Positions 17,104-25,119 of a stretch of 64,000 nt of DNA are shown here, piece by piece (position 1 is the first letter of the stretch; each line of letters begins with the position of its first letter). Position numbers and translations under genes: made by a program. Origin of the DNA: Azomonas tarimensis (lineage in GTDB: Bacteria > Pseudomonadota > Gammaproteobacteria > Pseudomonadales > Pseudomonadaceae); the NCBI RefSeq assembly GCF_042648805.1, contig NZ_JBHRXZ010000003.1:1-64000 (forward strand), written 5' to 3'. The notes below the pieces were generated by a model. That model was not told the origin of the DNA. It worked only from the letters and a program-made list of their open reading frames with translations, and ran no database searches.

Positions 17104-17282
17104 GCATGGTCATCGTGGTGATCGCCGGTAGCCTCATCGGCATGTGCCTGCCGTTCCTGCTTAGTCGCCTGAAGCTGGACCCTGCCACCGCCTCAGCGCC
17201 GGTGGTGACCTCCATGGCCGATGCCTGCGGGGTGCTGGTGTATTTCGGGATTGCCACCGCTGTGCTTGGACTACCGGTATGA
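17059..17282 (+). pseudogene. mgtE: 3' fragment of a magnesium transporter gene mgtE
   Basis: About 65-70 codons ending at 17282 encode two membrane helices with the MgtE C-terminal signature: SLIGMCLPFLLSRLKLDPA, ASAPVVTSMADACGVLVYF, then a final helix. This segment forms the ion pore in MgtE. It has no start of its own and is out of context behind the tnpB remnant. Together with 16298-16462 it shows that one mgtE gene was split and lost its centre. Confidence 0.8.
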
Positions 17283-17409
17283 TCGTGCCGTGCTCGTGCA
17301 GACGAACGAACAGTGTCTGAAACGGTCAATTGGAGCGGTCCGGTCGCAGCGGTTTCGCTTGCTCTGAATCGTCCGGGCCGACGTATCAACCTGTAATGGA
17401 TATCCACCG

Positions 17410-18207
17410 ATGGATTGGCTGCAGATAGTTGTACTGGCGATCGTCCAGGGCGTCACCGAATTTCTTCCCGTCTCGAGCTCCGCCCACCTCATCCTCGTTC
17501 CTGTGCTCACCGACTGGGACGACCAGGGTCTGGCCTTCGATGTGGCGCTGCACCTCGGCAGCCTTGCCGCTGTCCTGATCTATTTCCGTCATGACATTTT
17601 CAACATGACCGGCAGTTGGGTGCGTTCTGTGACCACGCGTCAGCTTGACGCAGACGCCCGGCTCGCCTGGGGAGTGATCCTGGCGACCATCCCGGTGGGC
17701 CTGGCCGCGCTGCTGTTCAGGGATGTGATCGAAACCGTCCTGCGTTCGCCCGTCTGGATTTCGATGGGCCTGATCATCTTTGGCCTGCTGCTGGGCTGGG
17801 CCGACTGGCGCCACCGCGGCGCTCGCGAGGTCCAGGGGATGAATTGGAAGGACATTATGCTGATCGGTCTGGCCCAGGCGTTGGCCCTGTTCCCCGGGGT
17901 TTCGCGTTCGGGGGTGACCATGACCGCGGCGCTGATGCTTGGCCTGTCCCGAGAAGCCTCGGCGCGCTTTTCCTTCCTGCTGTCGATCCCGGTGATCGTC
18001 CTCGCCTGCGCGCTGGAGAGCTATGGCCTGGCGCGTGCCGAGGAAGCGGTTGACTGGGGCGCGATGATTGCCGGCGTGGTGCTCTCGGGCATCAGTGCCT
18101 ACCTGTGCATCCATTACTTTCTGGTGTTCATCAAGCGCATCGGCATGCAGCCGTTCGTGATCTACCGAATCATCCTGGGCATCGCCTTGCTGTGGATTTT
18201 CTACTAG
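17410..18207 (+). CDS. uppP: Undecaprenyl-diphosphatase UppP (BacA)
   Basis: UppP recycles the lipid carrier of cell-wall synthesis by dephosphorylating undecaprenyl pyrophosphate. The 265-residue polytopic protein shows both family signatures: QGVTEFLPVSSSAHL near the N-terminus (with the catalytic-region Glu) and PGVSRSG in the second half. It is complete, and is convergent with the nucleotide-transporter gene 21 bases away. Confidence 0.95.
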   Translation: MDWLQIVVLAIVQGVTEFLPVSSSAHLILVPVLTDWDDQGLAFDVALHLGSLAAVLIYFRHDIFNMTGSWVRSVTTRQLDADARLAWGVILATIPVGLAALLFRDVIETVLRSPVWISMGLIIFGLLLGWADWRHRGAREVQGMNWKDIMLIGLAQALALFPGVSRSGVTMTAALMLGLSREASARFSFLLSIPVIVLACALESYGLARAEEAVDWGAMIAGVVLSGISAYLCIHYFLVFIKRIGMQPFVIYRIILGIALLWIFY

Positions 18208-18228
18208 ACCTGACCTGACAGGCCGGCC

Positions 18229-19554
18229 TCAGCAATGCCGGTCGTCCGGTTCGCTGCCAGCAGGGCGTTGTTGCCCATCGGCCCTGCCACCGAGGTGCCA
18301 GCCCAGCACGCCCCATAGCGCGGCACAGGCCGCGCCCACCAGGGCGGGCAGCCAGGCGCCATGCCCGAGCATATCGAGCAGCGCTTTGGCCCAGCCGCTG
18401 AGCGCGTCACCGCCGCGATAGACCACGGTATCGATGAAGTTCTTTGCCTTGTACTTGCTTTCGGCATCCAGTGGCGCGAAGAGCATCTCCCGGCCTGGGC
18501 GGACGAAGGCGTACTCACCGATGCGGCGGACGATCATCAGTCCGGCCAGCACCGCGAAGGTCGGAACCAGTGCCAGCCCGATGAAGCCGACGCACATGAG
18601 AATGGGCACAACGGCCAAAAGGGGACGAATACCCAGATGCTGGGCCACACGACCGGTCAGGAAGAGTTGTGACAGCAGCGCGCCGGCCTGTACCACGAAG
18701 TCGATGGTGCCAAACACCCGGATCTGCTGTGCCCGGTCAGGAAACAGTTCGGCCACCAGGCGCGCCTGCTCGAAATAGAGGAAGGTACTGACGGTCGCCA
18801 GCAGAATGACAAAAGCGGTGATGCCCATCAGATATCGCGACCCTAGCACCCGGGTCAGCCCACTGAACGGGTTGCCTGGCACAGGCTTGTGCGTGGGTTC
18901 GCTGGGCGGCGCGCCTGGCCGGCCGGCGCCCCCCAGCGCTCGCCAGCTCATCAGGTGGCGCTTGAGCAATAGCGCAGCGCCCAACAACGCCGCGGCCAGC
19001 AATATCAGCCCGGCCTCGCTCACCAACTCCACCAGCAGCGCGCTCAACGCCGGGCCGGTCAGGCCACCGACACTCGCCCCAGCAGCGATAAAAGCGAACA
19101 GCCGTTTGGCCTGGCGCGAATCGAACACATCCGCCATCAGGCTCCAGGCCACCGACACCACGAACAGGTTGTAGACCGAGATCCAGATATAGAAGACGCG
19201 GGCAAGCCAGGGATTGTCGCCTTGGGCAACAAAAAGTGCAGAAAACAACAAGAGGTTGAGGCAGAAGAAACCGTACACCCAGTCCACGAAATGTGCCCGC
19301 GCCACCCTCGAGCTGAGCCAGGCAAACAGCGGCACCGCCAGCAGCATGACCACGAAGGTGCCGGTAAACAGCCACTGAAGATTCTCCACCCCCGCGGCGA
19401 TGCCCATCGACTCGCGGATCGGTCGCAGCATGAAATAGCCGGCGAACAGACAGAAAAACAAACCGAAGCCGGACAGCGCGGCGGCCACTTCACCTGGCCT
19501 GGCGTTGATCAGGCCCGCCAGATGCGTGGATCGCGTGGATCCACCTGGGATCAA
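18229..19554 (-). CDS. NTP/NDP exchange transporter-like (Npt1 family) MFS protein
   Basis: A 441-residue protein with about twelve membrane segments and an N-terminal region (FFCLFAGYFMLRPIRESMGI) typical of proteins annotated as Npt1/Npt2 or ATP/ADP-translocase-like. In obligate intracellular bacteria relatives exchange host ATP. In free-living Pseudomonas the role is unknown, so the name describes similarity only. Its start overlaps the stop of the aldo/keto reductase gene by 4 bases, so the two are probably co-transcribed. Confidence 0.75.
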   Translation of the reverse strand: MIPGGSTRSTHLAGLINARPGEVAAALSGFGLFFCLFAGYFMLRPIRESMGIAAGVENLQWLFTGTFVVMLLAVPLFAWLSSRVARAHFVDWVYGFFCLNLLLFSALFVAQGDNPWLARVFYIWISVYNLFVVSVAWSLMADVFDSRQAKRLFAFIAAGASVGGLTGPALSALLVELVSEAGLILLAAALLGAALLLKRHLMSWRALGGAGRPGAPPSEPTHKPVPGNPFSGLTRVLGSRYLMGITAFVILLATVSTFLYFEQARLVAELFPDRAQQIRVFGTIDFVVQAGALLSQLFLTGRVAQHLGIRPLLAVVPILMCVGFIGLALVPTFAVLAGLMIVRRIGEYAFVRPGREMLFAPLDAESKYKAKNFIDTVVYRGGDALSGWAKALLDMLGHGAWLPALVGAACAALWGVLGWHLGGRADGQQRPAGSEPDDRHC

Positions 19555-20462
19555 CGGAACATCCGGTCGATCTGCTCGCGCTGGGCTGCGTCAGGCAAGG
19601 GGCCACGCCCTGCCATGAGATTGTCGAGCATATAGCGGGGATTCGACGTAGCGGGAATGATCGCCGTGACCGCCGGCTCGGCCAGGATGAATTTCAGCAT
19701 CAGTTGCGCCCAGGATGTGGCGCCCAGCTCCTCGGCGAAGCCGGGCAAGGGCTCGTCGCGCACCTTGTCGAACAACTCACCGCGCAGGAAGGGGCGATTG
19801 ATCAGGGTGGCGATCCCGTTGTCGCGGCAGTAGGGAAGCAGTTGCTTTTCTGCGTTGCGCGAGGCCACCGAGTAATTGAACTGGACAAAGTCCACCGGCT
19901 CTTCCTTCAGCACCTCGAGTAGGGCGCCGTGGGCCGAGTCGAGGTAATGGGTAACGCCGACATAGCGTATCCGGCCTTCCTGCTTGAGTTCGCGCAGATA
20001 GGCGAGATGATTGGCGGTGTCCTGCAGGTTGTGTACCTGGATCAGGTCGATCTGGTCGGTGCCAAGTACCTCGAAGCTCGTCTCCACCTGCTTCTGGCCC
20101 GCAGCCTGGCCCATGGTGGAAATCTTGGTCGCGTAAAAGATCTGCTCGCCGACCTCGAGCCTCCTGGCCAGCTCGCCGGTGACCCGCTCGGCATTGCCGT
20201 AGCTCGGCGAGGTGTCGATCAGCGAAGCACCACCTTCGGTGAAGTGACGCATGACCTGCAGCAGGGGTTGCAGGGGTTCGTCGGTCAGGGGGACGTTGAA
20301 GGTCCGAGAGGTTCCCAGCCCTATAACCGGAAGCTGTTCCCCGGTTGATGGAATCGGTCGCTGGAGCAAGTCCTGTTCGGCGCCCCAGCCGGTGGCCGGA
20401 TAGAGCGAGGCCATGGCTGCCAGCGTGGCCATGTGCTGGAGAAACTGTCGACGCGTCTGCAT
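19551..20462 (-). CDS. Tat-exported aldo/keto reductase
   Basis: A 303-residue aldo/keto reductase. The start at 20462 follows AGGAGG, and the first residues TRRQFLQ then an Ala-rich stretch ending in TGWGAE look like a twin-arginine signal, so the folded protein with its NADPH is probably periplasmic. The catalytic tetrad is visible: Asp and Tyr in DTSPSYGNAE, Lys in YATKIS, and His in IQVHN. Substrate unknown. A longer reading upstream would overlap the 3' end of wrbA and is rejected. Confidence 0.85.
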   Translation of the reverse strand: MQTRRQFLQHMATLAAMASLYPATGWGAEQDLLQRPIPSTGEQLPVIGLGTSRTFNVPLTDEPLQPLLQVMRHFTEGGASLIDTSPSYGNAERVTGELARRLEVGEQIFYATKISTMGQAAGQKQVETSFEVLGTDQIDLIQVHNLQDTANHLAYLRELKQEGRIRYVGVTHYLDSAHGALLEVLKEEPVDFVQFNYSVASRNAEKQLLPYCRDNGIATLINRPFLRGELFDKVRDEPLPGFAEELGATSWAQLMLKFILAEPAVTAIIPATSNPRYMLDNLMAGRGPLPDAAQREQIDRMFR

Positions 20463-20559
20463 GAATCCTCCTGATGCTGCCTGAAAGCCAGCCCTGAGTA
20501 TGACAGCTTGTCGACGAGATGCCCGGCGATCGCTCCGGGCTCTCGGGTTCTGCTCCCGG

Positions 20560-21156
20560 TCAGCCCTTGAGCTTGAGCGTGACCTGGGCCACATGCCTGC
20601 CCTGATAACGGGCAATGGCCAGTTCGCGATCGTCAGGCTGGCGCGAGCCGTCGCCACCGGCGATGGTCGAGGCCCCGTAAGGCGTGCCGCCGCTGTTGCT
20701 GGAGATATCAAAGAACTCCGGCGTGCCATAGCCCAGGGGCACGATGATCATTCCGTGGTGGGCGAGGGTGGTCCAGCTGGTGGTGATGGTCATTTCCTGA
20801 CCTCCCCCGGTGCCGGTCGAGGTGAACACGCTGGCAACCTTGCCGGAGAGAGCGCCCTTGACCCAGAGCCCGCCGGTCTGGTCGAGGAAATTGCGCATCT
20901 GGCCGGACATGTTGCCGAAGCGGGTCGGCGTGCCGATGATGATGCCGTCATAGTCGGCCAGTTCCGCCGGGGTCGCGACCGGCGCGGTCAGTGCCTTGCC
21001 TCCGGCGGCCTTGAAGGCTTCTTCAGGCATCGTCTCTGGAACGCGTTTGACGGTCACCTCGACGCCTTCGACTTCGCGGGCGCCTGCGGCTACCGTCTCG
21101 GCCATGGTTTCGATGTGGCCATACATGGAGTGGAACAGCACGAGTATCTTGACCAT
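20560..21156 (-). CDS. wrbA: NAD(P)H:quinone oxidoreductase WrbA
   Basis: WrbA is a tetrameric FMN flavoprotein that reduces quinones by two electrons and protects against redox stress. The 198-residue flavodoxin-like protein has the phosphate-binding loop around SMYGHIETMA and the family segment PTRFGNMSGQMRNFLDQ. The start at 21156 follows GGAGG; the longer in-frame reading has no flavodoxin similarity. It is divergent from the RmlD-like gene. Confidence 0.93.
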   Translation of the reverse strand: MVKILVLFHSMYGHIETMAETVAAGAREVEGVEVTVKRVPETMPEEAFKAAGGKALTAPVATPAELADYDGIIIGTPTRFGNMSGQMRNFLDQTGGLWVKGALSGKVASVFTSTGTGGGQEMTITTSWTTLAHHGMIIVPLGYGTPEFFDISSNSGGTPYGASTIAGGDGSRQPDDRELAIARYQGRHVAQVTLKLKG

Positions 21157-21485
21157 AGGGTCCTCCTGTTGAAGATGCGCGGATTCGATGAACGTCGATG
21201 CACTGGTCTGGCCCTGTGGCCAGTCGACGATGTCTTGTGACCCTCGACGGCGACATGCTGGTTCCATTTTCTCGATGAAGCGAACCAATTATCCGAAGGC
21301 ACCGATCGGTCGCCTCGATAGATGTCTCGAGGCGGTGCGGGTGAAGCCTGTGCGGCAGCGGCAGCGGGTGGCGCTTGCGGTGTACGGTTGTAGTCCGGCG
21401 GGCTTTCTTCTTACACTGCGGCACTTGGCCGATCGCGGCGGGCCACAAGACATGCAGCCGCAGAACCTCAAGGACCTTTCCAGCG
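21157..21485. other. Intergenic region between divergent wrbA and RmlD-like gene
   Basis: This 329-base stretch carries the two divergent starts. I see the wrbA ribosome-binding site at its left end but no convincing -35/-10 pair, hairpin or conserved reading frame. A TACACT near 21413 could be a -10 element for the rightward gene, but no good -35 element is placed before it. Confidence 0.4.
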
Positions 21486-22370
21486 ATGCGTATGCGCCTG
21501 ATGCTGTTGGGTGGTGGTAATGCCCTGGGTCAGGCGCTGATTCGCCTCGGAGCCGAGGAAGACATCGGGTTTCTCGCGCCGCGCCCCCCGACGCAGGGCT
21601 GGGACGTGCCCAGTCTGACCCAGTTGCTGGACGAGCAGCGTCCCGATGTGGTGATCAACCTGGCCTATTATTACGATTGGTTCCAGGCCGGGCGCGCGGA
21701 CCCGGTGCGGCTGGCGAGCCAGGAGCTGGCAGTGGAGCGCCTTGCGGAGCTCTGCCAGCACTATGGTCTGATCCTCCTGCAACCCTCGAGCTACCGCGTG
21801 TTCGATGGCAGCCGCACCACGGCCTACAGTGAAAAGGACGAAACGGCGCCACTCGACCTGCGTGGCCAGCTGCTCTGGCGTACCGAGCAGAGCGTGCGCG
21901 CTCGTTGTCCCCGCCATGTCATGCTGCGTTTCGGCTGGTTGCTCGATGACAGTGCCGATGGTCTGCTTGGTCGTTTCCTGCAGCGGCTCGAGGGCGAGGA
22001 CGAACTGGTGCTGGCGGACGACCGGCGCAGCAACCCGACGTTGGTGGACGATGCGGCGCGGGTGATTCTGTCGGTGCTGAAGCAGCTCGATTGTCAGGCG
22101 CCTCTATGGGGTACCTACCATTACGGTGGACATGAGGCGGCCACACCGCTGGTGGTCGGGCAGGCAATTCTCAGCGAGGCGCAACATTTCCGCCGGCCCC
22201 TGACTCAGACGCTGGTGGCGCGTGGCCACGCCGCGCTGGCCGATGCCGCCAGCGAGCCGCAGCACGGTGTGCTGGCTTGCAAGAAGATCTTCAATACCTT
22301 CGGCATCAAGCCGCGCGCCTGGCGTGCCGGATTGCCAAGTCTCCTGGATCGATACTACCGACATGCCTGA
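21486..22370 (+). CDS. RmlD-like sugar-nucleotide reductase homologue lacking the YxxxK motif
   Basis: A 294-residue short-chain dehydrogenase-like protein of the RmlD type (dTDP-4-dehydrorhamnose reductase). The nucleotide-binding loop GGGNALG and the NLAYYYDW and SSYRVFDG segments align with RmlD. Where RmlD has Tyr-x-x-x-Lys (as in PLNVYGATKLAGEQ), this protein reads PLDLRGQLLWRTEQ, so both catalytic residues are replaced (Arg and Leu). It is probably not a standard reductase; binding or regulation is possible. It overlaps the epimerase gene by 8 bases. An ATG at 21492 is an alternative start. Confidence 0.75.
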   Translation: MRMRLMLLGGGNALGQALIRLGAEEDIGFLAPRPPTQGWDVPSLTQLLDEQRPDVVINLAYYYDWFQAGRADPVRLASQELAVERLAELCQHYGLILLQPSSYRVFDGSRTTAYSEKDETAPLDLRGQLLWRTEQSVRARCPRHVMLRFGWLLDDSADGLLGRFLQRLEGEDELVLADDRRSNPTLVDDAARVILSVLKQLDCQAPLWGTYHYGGHEAATPLVVGQAILSEAQHFRRPLTQTLVARGHAALADAASEPQHGVLACKKIFNTFGIKPRAWRAGLPSLLDRYYRHA

Positions 22371-23298
22371 TTCCCCGATCCTTGTCACCGGTGGCGCCGG
22401 CTTCATCGGCTCCACTCTGGTCGACGCGCTGCTGGCGCGCGGCTGCGCGGTGCGCGTGCTGGACAATCTGTCGACAGGCAAGCGCGCCAACCTGCCTGAG
22501 CATCCGCGGCTGGAATTGCGCGTCGGCGACGTGGCCGATAGCGAGCTCGCGCGCGAGGCGGTACGGGGCTGCCGTGCAGTGGTCCATCTCGCCGCGGTCG
22601 CCTCGGTCCAGGCGTCGGTGGAGGACCCGCTGGGTACCCACCGGAGCAACCTGATAGGCACCCTGAACCTGTGCGAAGCCATGCGCAATGAGGGAGTGAA
22701 GCGGGTGGTGTTCGCCTCCAGTGCCGCAGTCTACGGCAACAATGGCGAGGGCCGAGCCGTCGGCGAAAACACACCTGCTGCGCCCCTGACGCCTTATGCG
22801 GTGGACAAGCTGGCCAGCGAGCACTATCTGGATTTCTACCGCCGCCAGCATGGCCTGGAGCCGGCGGTGTTCCGCTTCTTCAACATCTATGGGCCGCGCC
22901 AGGATCCTTCTTCGCCATATTCAGGCGTGATCAGTATCTTCGCCGAACGGGCCCGCAGCGGCTTGCCGATCACCGTATTCGGCGATGGCGAGCAGACCCG
23001 GGACTTCGTTTTCGTGGCTGATCTGGTTGCAGTGCTGGTCCAGGCCCTGGAAGCGCCAACCCTGGAAGCGGGGCCGGTGAATCTGGGGCTCGGGCAGTCC
23101 GTCAGCCTGAACCAGTTGCTGTCGGCTGTGGGCGAGCTGTTGGGACCCCTTCCGCCTGTAACTTACCTGGCGGCGCGAGCTGGCGATATCAGGCATTCGC
23201 GCGCGGACAACCGGCGACTGCTGCAGCGCTTCCAACTCGCAGCGCCGATGCCGATGAAAGAGGGGCTTGCGCGTCTGATGGCGCTGTCGGGACCGTGA
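22363..23298 (+). CDS. NAD-dependent sugar-nucleotide epimerase/dehydratase
   Basis: A 311-residue extended short-chain dehydrogenase of the UDP-glucose 4-epimerase/WbpP type. It has the NAD loop TGGAGFIG near residue 10, the catalytic SSAAVYG segment, and Tyr145 and Lys149 in YAVDK. Such enzymes interconvert UDP-sugars for surface polysaccharide. The substrate cannot be fixed: no other polysaccharide genes adjoin, and the only partner is the overlapping RmlD-like gene. The start at 22363 overlaps that gene's end. Confidence 0.85.
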   Translation: MPDSPILVTGGAGFIGSTLVDALLARGCAVRVLDNLSTGKRANLPEHPRLELRVGDVADSELAREAVRGCRAVVHLAAVASVQASVEDPLGTHRSNLIGTLNLCEAMRNEGVKRVVFASSAAVYGNNGEGRAVGENTPAAPLTPYAVDKLASEHYLDFYRRQHGLEPAVFRFFNIYGPRQDPSSPYSGVISIFAERARSGLPITVFGDGEQTRDFVFVADLVAVLVQALEAPTLEAGPVNLGLGQSVSLNQLLSAVGELLGPLPPVTYLAARAGDIRHSRADNRRLLQRFQLAAPMPMKEGLARLMALSGP

Positions 23299-23329
23299 AT
23301 TGTCCGTTTCAGGACAAATCGCAGGCATG

Positions 23330-23359
23330 AAAAAAAGGCGCTGAGGAGGCGCCTTTTTT
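23330..23359. terminator. Bidirectional terminator between epimerase gene and ompW
   Basis: The arms AAAAAAGGCGC and GCGCCTTTTTT form an 11-bp stem around a short loop, with an A-run on one side and a T-run on the other. It lies between convergent genes and can end transcription from both. Confidence 0.9.
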
Positions 23360-23376
23360 CCGCGCGGGCGGTTCGA

Positions 23377-24069
23377 TCAGAACTTGTAGCCCAGACCGAC
23401 CATGTAGACCCATGGCTTGACGTCTACGTCTACCCGGGCACGTACGCCCAGACCGTCATGATCGACGTAAGCCTGGGTGTCGATATCGATGTAGCGAACC
23501 TGGGCGTTGAGCATGATCTGGTCGGTCAGCATGTAGTCCATGCCCACCTGGGCGGCCCAGCCCCAGGAGTTCTTGACACGGAAATTGCTGAAGCCAGCGT
23601 CGCGGGCGCCGCTGCTGACGCTCTCGTCGAAGAACCAGGTGTAGTTGATGCCGGCGCCCACATAGGGTTGGAAGGCCGATCCGCTCTGCATGGGGTAGTA
23701 CACGGCGCTCAGGGTTGGCGGCAGGTGTTTCAGCGAGCCCAGCTTACCGTTGGCGGCCCCAAGGGCAGCGTTCTTGATGCCAACGCTATGGCTGAACGGG
23801 GTGGCGGCCAGCAGCTCGATACCGACGTGGTCAGTCACCATGTACGCGAAGTTCAGGCCCAGCTGGGTGTCGCTGTCCAGTGTCGCCTTGCCGCCCAGGT
23901 TGACGCCTGCCAGTGCGCCGCGGTCGACCAGGACGCCAGAGGTGCTCTCGCGGGGATCGACGGTAATCGCACCGGCGCGAAGGATGAGGTCGCCCGCCTG
24001 GTGAGCCTGGGCGAAGGGGGCGGCCAGAGCCAAGGTCAGCAGGGAAGCATTGAACAGGGTCTTGCGCAT
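23377..24069 (-). CDS. ompW: OmpW-family outer-membrane protein (OprG-like)
   Basis: A 230-residue eight-stranded beta-barrel protein with a cleavable signal peptide (MRKTLFN...FAQA, residues 1-22) and a terminal Phe (YMVGLGYKF), as outer-membrane barrels have. OmpW/OprG forms a narrow hydrophobic channel for small molecules. The start at 24069 is set by the signal peptide. An ANR/FNR-like palindrome about 100 bases upstream fits the low-oxygen induction known for OprG in Pseudomonas. Confidence 0.9.
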   Translation of the reverse strand: MRKTLFNASLLTLALAAPFAQAHQAGDLILRAGAITVDPRESTSGVLVDRGALAGVNLGGKATLDSDTQLGLNFAYMVTDHVGIELLAATPFSHSVGIKNAALGAANGKLGSLKHLPPTLSAVYYPMQSGSAFQPYVGAGINYTWFFDESVSSGARDAGFSNFRVKNSWGWAAQVGMDYMLTDQIMLNAQVRYIDIDTQAYVDHDGLGVRARVDVDVKPWVYMVGLGYKF

Positions 24070-24166
24070 AATGATGCTCCATCGATGCGTTCGAAATGCG
24101 ACGTTGCAGATCGACGTTGTACTGAATGTGACAGCTGCGATCTTAGGGAGCTTCGGCCGGACGATC

Positions 24167-24180
24167 TTGACTTGGCTCAA
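24167..24180 (-). promoter_or_regulatory. ANR/FNR-like box upstream of ompW
   Basis: TTGACTTGGCTCAA matches the TTGAT-N4-ATCAA consensus at eight of ten positions and is symmetric in its outer TTGA/TCAA. It lies about 98-111 bases before the ompW start, a usable distance for an activator with an untranslated leader. OprG regulation by ANR is established in P. aeruginosa; its occurrence here is inferred. Confidence 0.5.
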
Positions 24181-24282
24181 TAAACGAAACCGGTCTGGCT
24201 TGGGGTTTTGATCCAGCGCAAATTTTCCGGCAGTCAGCGTGATGTCGCCGCGACAGGGTTGCTTTTGTATCAAGATGCTGTT

Positions 24283-24301
24283 GATAATGTTTCTCGTTAA
24301 A
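24283..24301 (+). promoter_or_regulatory. Fur-box-like sequence before the TonB2 operon
   Basis: The 19 bases beginning GATAATGTTTCTCGTTA match the classical Fur box (GATAATGATAATCATTATC) at about 13 of 19 positions. They lie 30-48 bases before the first gene of a TonB-type operon, where iron repression is expected. Confidence 0.5.
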
Positions 24302-24330
24302 CATATCGTTGTTGCCGAAAGGATTCCTTC

Positions 24331-25119
24331 ATGGCCCTTTTCACCCCGCGGGCGTTGTTTGGCGCGGCGCTTTCGAGCAGCGCGCTGGCCTTTACGCTAT
24401 CGCTGCATGCCGCTCCGCTTGACGAGGCCTTGAGCGAAAGCCAGCGCCTGGCCGAGCAGGCCAGATCCTCTCAGGCTCGCGTCGAGCAACTCGACGACGA
24501 AGCGCGCCGGATGCTCGAGGAGTACCGCAGTGCGATTCAGCAGAGCGAGGCGCTCAAGGCCTACAACGAGCAACTGCGCCAGTTGACCGAGGCCCAGCGC
24601 AAGGAGCTCGAGGGTTATCAGCGCCAGCTCGACGGCATCGAGCGGACCCAGGAAGCGGTGGCCCCGCTCATGGGGCGGATGGTGGAGGTGCTGGAGGAAT
24701 TCATCGCGGCTGACCTGCCGTTCCTGCCGCACGAGCGCGGTGATCGTCTGTTGACCCTGCAGGAGTTGCTGCCCCGTGCGGACGTCAGCCTGGCGGAGAA
24801 GTACAGGCGTATCCTCGAGGCGTATCAGATCGAAAGCGATTACGGGCGTACGCTCGAAGCCTGGCGCGGCCAGCTCGAGGGAGAGGAGGGCGCGCGCAGC
24901 GTCGAGTTCCTGCGACTGGGCCGCGTCATGCTCTATTACCAGACCCTCGATGCCCATGAAAGCGGCTGGTGGAATCCCCAGTCCCAGAGCTGGCAAGTGC
25001 TCGACGGCTCAGCGCGTCGCCCCATCACCCAGGCGATTGCCATCGCTCGCCAGCAACAGGCGCCCGTGTTGCTGAACCTTCCAGTCAAGACCCTTGCCCA
25101 GCAGGAGCGTGACCAATGA
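24331..25119 (+). CDS. DUF3450 periplasmic coiled-coil protein of the TonB2 operon
   Basis: A 262-residue DUF3450 protein with a signal peptide (about residues 1-28), a coiled coil (about 35-110, rich in Glu, Gln, Leu and Arg) and a folded C-terminal half with a conserved HESGWWNPQSQSW segment. In Vibrio-type TonB2 clusters a DUF3450 gene precedes ttpC-exbB2-exbD2-tonB2, as here. It probably works in the periplasm with the TtpC-like protein. It overlaps the next gene by 4 bases. Molecular function is unknown. Confidence 0.85.
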   Translation: MALFTPRALFGAALSSSALAFTLSLHAAPLDEALSESQRLAEQARSSQARVEQLDDEARRMLEEYRSAIQQSEALKAYNEQLRQLTEAQRKELEGYQRQLDGIERTQEAVAPLMGRMVEVLEEFIAADLPFLPHERGDRLLTLQELLPRADVSLAEKYRRILEAYQIESDYGRTLEAWRGQLEGEEGARSVEFLRLGRVMLYYQTLDAHESGWWNPQSQSWQVLDGSARRPITQAIAIARQQQAPVLLNLPVKTLAQQERDQ

